Shown here piece by piece: positions 16,467-20,289 of a DNA stretch of 20,289 nt (its first letter is position 1; every line of letters starts with the position of its first letter). The position numbers were made by a program, and so were the translations under genes. The DNA lies in the NCBI GenBank assembly GCA_030149585.1, contig JASFBJ010000024.1:1-20289 (forward strand), read 5' to 3'. Under the pieces are notes generated by a model. The model searched no databases and was not told the origin of the DNA. It worked only from the letters and a program-made list of their open reading frames with translations. The stretch comes from Desulfobacterales bacterium. GTDB lineage: Bacteria > Desulfobacterota > Desulfobacteria > Desulfobacterales > JASFBJ01.

Positions 16467-16587
16467 TTTAGTCAGCAGTTTATTTTTTCCCAGGTCGATA
16501 TTAGTATCGATGATACTTTTATAATAATTCAGGAGTCGGTTTAATTTATATTTTTATTAATATTATTTGGTACCGCAGGAGGTTTTT

Positions 16588-16737
16588 TTGCAAAGCCTTA
16601 GTGTGCCGGCTCAAAGTATATTGCTGCAAAAAAAAAATTTAAATATTCCTTTATTAAGCCTCCCATCAAATCTCATTTCCATTAGAGACCGTTACATATA
16701 TAATTTCACTGTGTTATCGGTAGGGATATACGATTAG
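16588..16737 (+). CDS. doubtful 49-codon open frame with a strong RBS
   Basis: A TTG at 16588 has a perfect AGGAGG (16577-16582) five bases upstream. The frame reads 49 codons without recognisable similarity and stops inside the repeat element at 16687-16787. In many related genomes the gene after 6S RNA is a 5-formyltetrahydrofolate cyclo-ligase, but nothing here resembles it. It could be a leader peptide, a remnant cut by the repeat, or chance. Confidence 0.2.
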   Translation: MQSLSVPAQSILLQKKNLNIPLLSLPSNLISIRDRYIYNFTVLSVGIYD

Positions 16738-16787
16738 TATTACCTTTTCGCTATAGCCTCGTGAAATTAGTTATCTGACAATCTATA
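16687..16787 (+). repeat. palindromic repeat element, upstream copy
   Basis: One of two copies that flank rny in opposite orientations. Aligned by hand to the reverse complement of 18487-18588 it matches at about 82 of 101 positions. Its own ends are inverted: 16691-16709 against 16761-16779 match at 15 of 19. A short imperfect hairpin (arms around ATAC and GTAT) forms the core. The form suggests a non-autonomous miniature inverted-repeat element or structured RNA. It contributes to the long rny leader. Confidence 0.8.
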
Positions 16788-16797
16788 GTTTTATCAT

Positions 16798-16875
16798 AAC
16801 CCATTCGCCTTTAGGCAGGGGTTTAGCCAATAATCTATATTGGCCGATATTGCTATGAATCACCAATAAAGGTGA
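16798..16875 (+). promoter_or_regulatory. three tandem stem-loops in the rny leader
   Basis: Hairpin 1 has AACCC (16798-16802) with GGGTT (16819-16823) enclosing GCC-TTTA-GGC. Hairpin 2 is GCCAATA (16826-16832) with TATTGGC (16838-16844), perfect over seven pairs. Hairpin 3 is TCACC (16860-16864) with GGTGA (16871-16875). They end 13 bases before the rny RBS, so a folded 5' UTR controlling rny translation or decay is possible. None has a terminator T run. Confidence 0.5.
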
Positions 16876-16899
16876 ATTGCCCATATCAGGAGAGCAGTG

Positions 16900-18462
16900 A
16901 TGAATGAATATGCTATAATTATAACTATTATTGCCTTTGCGTTTGGATTTGGTTTGGCTTTTTGGCTAAAAGGATGCTTAGATCAACAAAAGATCAAGGC
17001 TGCCAATAGTGAAGCTGTTCGTATTCTTAATGATGCCAAACGCAGAGCTGAAACACTATTAAAAGAAGCAAAACTGGAATCCAAGGATTTGCTTTTTAAA
17101 ATGAAAAGCGAGTTTGATAATGAAACTAAGGAAGTCAGCCAGGAACAAAAAAGAAGAGAGGCCTGGCTGAATAAGAAAAATGAAAATCTGGAGCGTAAAC
17201 AAGATAAGTTTGAACGAAAAAATAGAGAACTTAATAAAGCTGAAAAAAAAATAAATAAACGCAAGGAAGAGATTAAGCGTAGTGAATTAAAATATCATGA
17301 TCTGATTGAAGAACAAAAAAATCAGCTCGAAAAAATATCAACTTTAACCGCGGACCAGGCCAAAGATTTATTAATAAGAGCTATGGAAAATGAGGCTCGC
17401 CATGAAGGTGCCAAACTTATTAAAAAAATAGAAAATGAATCCAAAGAGGAGGCTGATAAAAAATCAAAAAAAATAATCGCAACAGCAATTCAGCGTTATG
17501 CCGGAGATTTTGTTGCTGAAAGAACAGTCTCTGTTGTTCAACTTCCAAGCGATGAAATGAAAGGACGAATAATTGGTCGAGAGGGGCGCAATATTCGCGC
17601 GCTGGAAGCTGCTACCGGGATTGACTTGATAATTGATGATACACCTGAAGCTGTTATTTTATCAGGGTTTAATCCAGTCAGACGAGAGGTGGCCCGTTTA
17701 TCATTGCTAAAATTGATATCAGATGGTCGTATTCATCCCGGCAGGATTGAAGATGTTGTTAAAAAAGTCAGCACTGAAATTGATATCTCTGTTAAGGAAG
17801 CTGGTGAGCAAGCTGCCTTTGATTTGGGCGTACATGGTATCCATCCTGAATTAATAAAGACCCTTGGGCAGCTGAAATACCGGACCAGCTATGCCCAAAA
17901 TGTTCTTCAGCATTCAGTTGAAGTAGGTTCCCTTTGTGGAATTATGGCGGCTGAGTTGGGGCTGAAAGAAAAATTGGCCAGACGAATGGGGTTATTACAT
18001 GATCTTGGTAAGGCCATTGATCACGAGGTTGAAGGGCCTCATGCCATTATTGGTTCAAAACTGGCAAAAAAATATGGAGAATCCGATAAAATTGTTCATG
18101 CAATTGCCGCTCACCATGAAGATGTGCCTCCAAATTCAGTATATGCCTTACTCGTGCAGGCTGCTGATAGTCTTTCCGGTGCAAGACCAGGAGCTCGCAA
18201 GGAACTTCTGGAAAATTATATTAAGCGGATAGAGGATCTTGAAAAAATATCTAAGTCATTTAAAGGAGTTATAGACTCATATGCTATCCAGGCCGGACGT
18301 GAGGTCAGGGTTATTGTTGAAAGTGAAGCCATATCCGATGAAGAGTCAATTCTTCTAAGCCGTGATATTGTAAAGAAAATTGAGGAATCTTTAACTTTTC
18401 CAGGGCAGATAAAAGTAGTTGTAATTCGTGAGACCCGATCTGTTGAATTTGCCAATAAATAA
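16900..18462 (+). CDS. rny: ribonuclease Y
   Basis: Membrane-bound endoribonuclease that starts mRNA turnover in many bacteria lacking a dominant RNase E. It has 520 residues: an N-terminal membrane helix (about 4-24), a long charged coiled coil (about 25-190), a KH RNA-binding domain with GRIIGREG (222-229), and an HD phosphohydrolase domain with metal ligands His338 (QHSVEVG), His367-Asp368 (LLHDLGK) and the later AAHHED pair. The frame permits a GTG at 16897, but the ATG at 16900 has the better spacing from AGGAGAG (16888-16894). The gene is bracketed by inverted copies of a palindromic repeat, and its leader has three stem-loops. No neighbour shares an obvious operon with it except possibly tyrS downstream. 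Confidence 0.97.
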   Translation: MNEYAIIITIIAFAFGFGLAFWLKGCLDQQKIKAANSEAVRILNDAKRRAETLLKEAKLESKDLLFKMKSEFDNETKEVSQEQKRREAWLNKKNENLERKQDKFERKNRELNKAEKKINKRKEEIKRSELKYHDLIEEQKNQLEKISTLTADQAKDLLIRAMENEARHEGAKLIKKIENESKEEADKKSKKIIATAIQRYAGDFVAERTVSVVQLPSDEMKGRIIGREGRNIRALEAATGIDLIIDDTPEAVILSGFNPVRREVARLSLLKLISDGRIHPGRIEDVVKKVSTEIDISVKEAGEQAAFDLGVHGIHPELIKTLGQLKYRTSYAQNVLQHSVEVGSLCGIMAAELGLKEKLARRMGLLHDLGKAIDHEVEGPHAIIGSKLAKKYGESDKIVHAIAAHHEDVPPNSVYALLVQAADSLSGARPGARKELLENYIKRIEDLEKISKSFKGVIDSYAIQAGREVRVIVESEAISDEESILLSRDIVKKIEESLTFPGQIKVVVIRETRSVEFANK

Positions 18463-18486
18463 AAGATGCGAGATCGAGCAAATATA

Positions 18487-18588
18487 TATAGATTGTCACA
18501 TAATAAATCTCACAAGGCCAGAGAAAGGAGATAATACTAATAGTATATCTCCGACCGATAACGCAGTGAAATTATTTATGTGACGGAC
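18487..18588 (-). repeat. palindromic repeat element, downstream inverted copy
   Basis: Reverse-oriented partner of 16687-16787, filling most of the rny-tyrS gap. The ends 18495-18513 and 18566-18584 are inverted repeats matching at 16 of 19, and the pairing extends outward to TATAG-type termini. The core on the + strand is a near-perfect hairpin: GGAGAT (18527-18532) and ATACTA (18534-18539) pair with TAGTAT (18541-18546) and ATCTCC (18547-18552), with one bulged A. The tyrS RBS lies just outside. Confidence 0.8.
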
Positions 18589-18609
18589 TATAATTAGGAT
18601 GAACCTTCT

Positions 18610-19905
18610 ATGATTAATATTCTTGATGTGCTAAAACAGCGTGGTTTTATAGATAAAACCACACATGATAAAGAGTTGTTCGAGTATTTGAATAATGGAC
18701 AGACAACCTGCTATATTGGGTTTGATCCAACTGCTTCAAGCCTTCATGTCGGCAGCTTAATTCCGATTATGGCTCTATCTCAGATGCAGCGCCATGGCCA
18801 TCGCCCAATTGCCTTAGTCGGTGGCGGAACAGGACTAATTGGTGATCCCAGCGGGAAAACCGAGATGAGAACCATGCTTACTGTTGAAAAAGTAAATGAA
18901 AATGCCGACGCTCTCAAAGTTCAGTTGTCCAGATTCATTGATTTTACTGATGATAAAGCTTTACTTTTGAATAATGCTGACTGGCTTGGGCAGCTGGAAT
19001 ATATTCCTTTTTTACGGGATGTTGGGCGACATTTTTCAGTTAATCGAATGATAAAAGCCGAAAGCTATAAGACAAGGCTTGAATCAGACGAAGGATTAAG
19101 CTTTATTGAATTTAATTATATGGTACTGCAAGCTTATGATTTCTATGAATTGGAAAATCGATATAACTGTTGTTTACAGATGGGCGGAAGTGATCAGTGG
19201 GGCAATATAGTGGCTGGTATTGATTTGATTCGGAGGATGTCACAAAAGTCTGCCTATGGCATTACTTTTCCTTTAATTACCACGTCAACGGGCTCAAAAA
19301 TGGGAAAAACCGCAGCCGGTGCTGTGTGGCTTGATCCCGTTAGAACATCTCCCTATGAATATTTTCAGTTTTGGGTTAACACTGATGATCGTGATGTAGT
19401 GCGTTTTCTTGCATTATTTACGTTTTTACCAATAAAAGAAATTCTGGCTGTCAAAGCTTTGCTGGATCAGGAGCTCAACCTTGTAAAAAGTATTTTGGCT
19501 TTTGAGACAACGCGCATTACCCACGGGCTAAAAGAGGCTCAGAATGCTTATTGTGCTGCATGCAAGATGTTTGGAGAAAGAGTAATACCTAAAAACATTC
19601 TGCCTGCCAGTGCTATTCATCAAAGTTCTTTTAAATCTGATGAAAAATCCCTTCCTCAGACAATATTAACATTTCAGGATCTGCAAAATGGTATACCTGC
19701 TTTTAAACTGTTTAAGATGACTGGCCTGGCTGGATCAAATAGTGAAGCCCGCAGACTTATCAAGCAGGGAGGTGCATATGTCAACGGGGTTCGCCTTAAT
19801 TCTTTTGATCAGAACATAACAGATAAGGAAATAGAAGATAAAGGAATTTTACTGAGGTCGGGAAAGAAAAGATTTCACAAAATAATAATCAAAGATGCCA
19901 AATAG
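18610..19905 (+). CDS. tyrS: tyrosyl-tRNA synthetase
   Basis: Class I aminoacyl-tRNA synthetase that charges tRNA-Tyr. It has 431 residues: a Rossmann catalytic domain with the HIGH-equivalent HVGS (46-49), the TyrRS-specific GLIGDPSGKTEMR segment (about 76-88), the tyrosine-pocket stretch YMVLQAYDFYEL (about 170-181), GGSDQWGNI (about 193-201), and the KMSKS-equivalent KMGKT (230-234). An anticodon-binding helical region follows, and a C-terminal S4-type domain (about 366-430, NSEARRLIKQGGAYVNG). AGGAT nine bases before the ATG serves as RBS. No T-box or attenuator is seen in front, only the repeat element. The stop codon lies in the loop region of its terminator. Confidence 0.98.
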   Translation: MINILDVLKQRGFIDKTTHDKELFEYLNNGQTTCYIGFDPTASSLHVGSLIPIMALSQMQRHGHRPIALVGGGTGLIGDPSGKTEMRTMLTVEKVNENADALKVQLSRFIDFTDDKALLLNNADWLGQLEYIPFLRDVGRHFSVNRMIKAESYKTRLESDEGLSFIEFNYMVLQAYDFYELENRYNCCLQMGGSDQWGNIVAGIDLIRRMSQKSAYGITFPLITTSTGSKMGKTAAGAVWLDPVRTSPYEYFQFWVNTDDRDVVRFLALFTFLPIKEILAVKALLDQELNLVKSILAFETTRITHGLKEAQNAYCAACKMFGERVIPKNILPASAIHQSSFKSDEKSLPQTILTFQDLQNGIPAFKLFKMTGLAGSNSEARRLIKQGGAYVNGVRLNSFDQNITDKEIEDKGILLRSGKKRFHKIIIKDAK

Positions 19906-19920
19906 CATTTGACATCTTTA
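19891..19920 (+). terminator. terminator hairpin overlapping the end of tyrS
   Basis: Positions 19891-19903 pair with 19907-19919 at 12 of 13 (one C-A mismatch) around a three-base loop. The tyrS TAG stop (19903-19905) sits at the apex. The T tail is short (TTTAATCT), so termination may be partial, but the hairpin would also protect the mRNA end. Confidence 0.7.
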
Positions 19921-20241
19921 ATCTCTGAGTGTATATTTACTTTTTTAATTGAAACGGCATTGAATGCGATTTGAAATTAACGATATTATTTAAATTTTTC
20001 AATATCAGTTTATCAAGATGATATTTACAATTTGCAAGGTTCGGTTATTGATTGAAAAGATGGTATATATAATCAGCATGAAGCTATAAGATGTATACTC
20101 TGATTTTTAATCATTTGGAAATATAAAACAGCATTTTTCATATGGGTTTAATTTCAGCAAGAACTGTCATGAACTGTTGCAGATAATATTTCACTTAATT
20201 TTTTTACCAAATGTTTTTTTAGATTAATTAAGAGAAAGTAA
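19921..20241. other. 320-base AT-rich gap after tyrS
   Basis: No open frame with coding character was found on either strand. It holds a GATATT/AATATC hairpin (19982-20006) and two GAACTGT direct repeats exactly ten bases apart (20161-20167 and 20171-20177). An A/T-rich tract leads into the promoter at 20242. No tRNA or known RNA was recognised. Confidence 0.5.
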
Positions 20242-20269
20242 TTGACAAATAAAGAACAAATAGTATAAT
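20242..20269 (+). promoter_or_regulatory. perfect-consensus sigma70 promoter at the right edge
   Basis: TTGACA (20242-20247) and TATAAT (20264-20269) are both exact consensus with 16 bases between. An A/T-rich stretch just upstream resembles an UP element. Transcription should start near 20276 and run out of the window. This strength would fit a stable-RNA or highly expressed gene, but the target is not visible. Confidence 0.8.
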
Positions 20270-20289
20270 TAAGGGATGCAATTTTGATT

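Noticed and set aside
16218..16544. 108-codon + strand ORF
   Set aside because: It covers the 6S RNA gene, begins at its -35 hexamer, lacks an RBS and has no protein-family character.
16687..16787. Integron attC site or intrinsic terminator as explanation of the palindromic element
   Set aside because: No GTTRRRY-type core sites are seen at the ends, no integrase or cassette array is present, and no T run follows the stems.
1..20289. CRISPR array, tRNA or rRNA genes, transposase, phage genes
   Set aside because: No regularly spaced repeats, cloverleaf, rRNA motif or transposase-like protein was found on either strand.

Overview
The window reads as a chromosomal housekeeping and cell-envelope segment of a Gram-negative, AT-rich bacterium, most likely a Desulfobacterota (Desulfobacterales-like) member. 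This rests on three things. The F1Fo ATP synthase operon is split: it has tandem b' and b genes followed by delta, alpha, gamma, beta and epsilon, with no a or c subunit genes. A complete Rod cassette (mreBCD-mrdA-rodA) and a bactofilin stand just upstream. A zapA-6S RNA-rny-tyrS block follows. All confident genes are on the + strand. The taxonomic call is an inference from gene order and protein character, not from a database match.

Layout. 107-2141: an LD-carboxypeptidase and a class-C beta-lactamase-fold serine hydrolase, probably a peptidoglycan recycling or remodelling pair. 2317-7642: the tightly packed, partly overlapping elongasome operon mreB-mreC-mreD-mrdA(PBP2)-rodA, closed by an intrinsic terminator. 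7749-8174: a bactofilin with a strong RBS. 8295-14265: the ATP synthase operon, with a promoter candidate before it, a large stem-loop between alpha and gamma, and a very strong terminator at 14324-14361. 14500-15267: a GlmU that consists only of the uridylyltransferase half. 15551-16129: a ZapB-like coiled coil and ZapA, both with TTG starts. About 16290-16466: the 6S RNA gene ssrS. It lies inside a misleading 108-codon open frame and has not been read as a protein. 16900-18462: rny (RNase Y). 18610-19905: tyrS, whose stop codon lies in the apex of its own terminator hairpin. The right edge carries a perfect-consensus sigma70 promoter that drives something beyond the window.

How the genes fit together. 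The first 8 kb concern wall precursor recycling, elongation and shape: LdcA, the hydrolase, MreBCD, PBP2, RodA and bactofilin. The GlmU-type enzyme makes UDP-GlcNAc for wall and LPS. ZapA and its coiled-coil partner act at the division ring. The ATP synthase block is the energy module. 6S RNA (global RNAP regulation), RNase Y (mRNA turnover) and TyrRS form an RNA and translation module.

The least explained signal is around rny. A roughly 100-bp imperfect-palindrome element occurs twice, in opposite orientations, immediately before (16687-16787) and after (18487-18588) the gene. The two copies are about 80% identical by hand alignment. Each has its own inverted ends and an internal hairpin core, which looks like a miniature inverted-repeat element or a structured RNA family. 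Between the upstream copy and the rny RBS lie three more tandem stem-loops.
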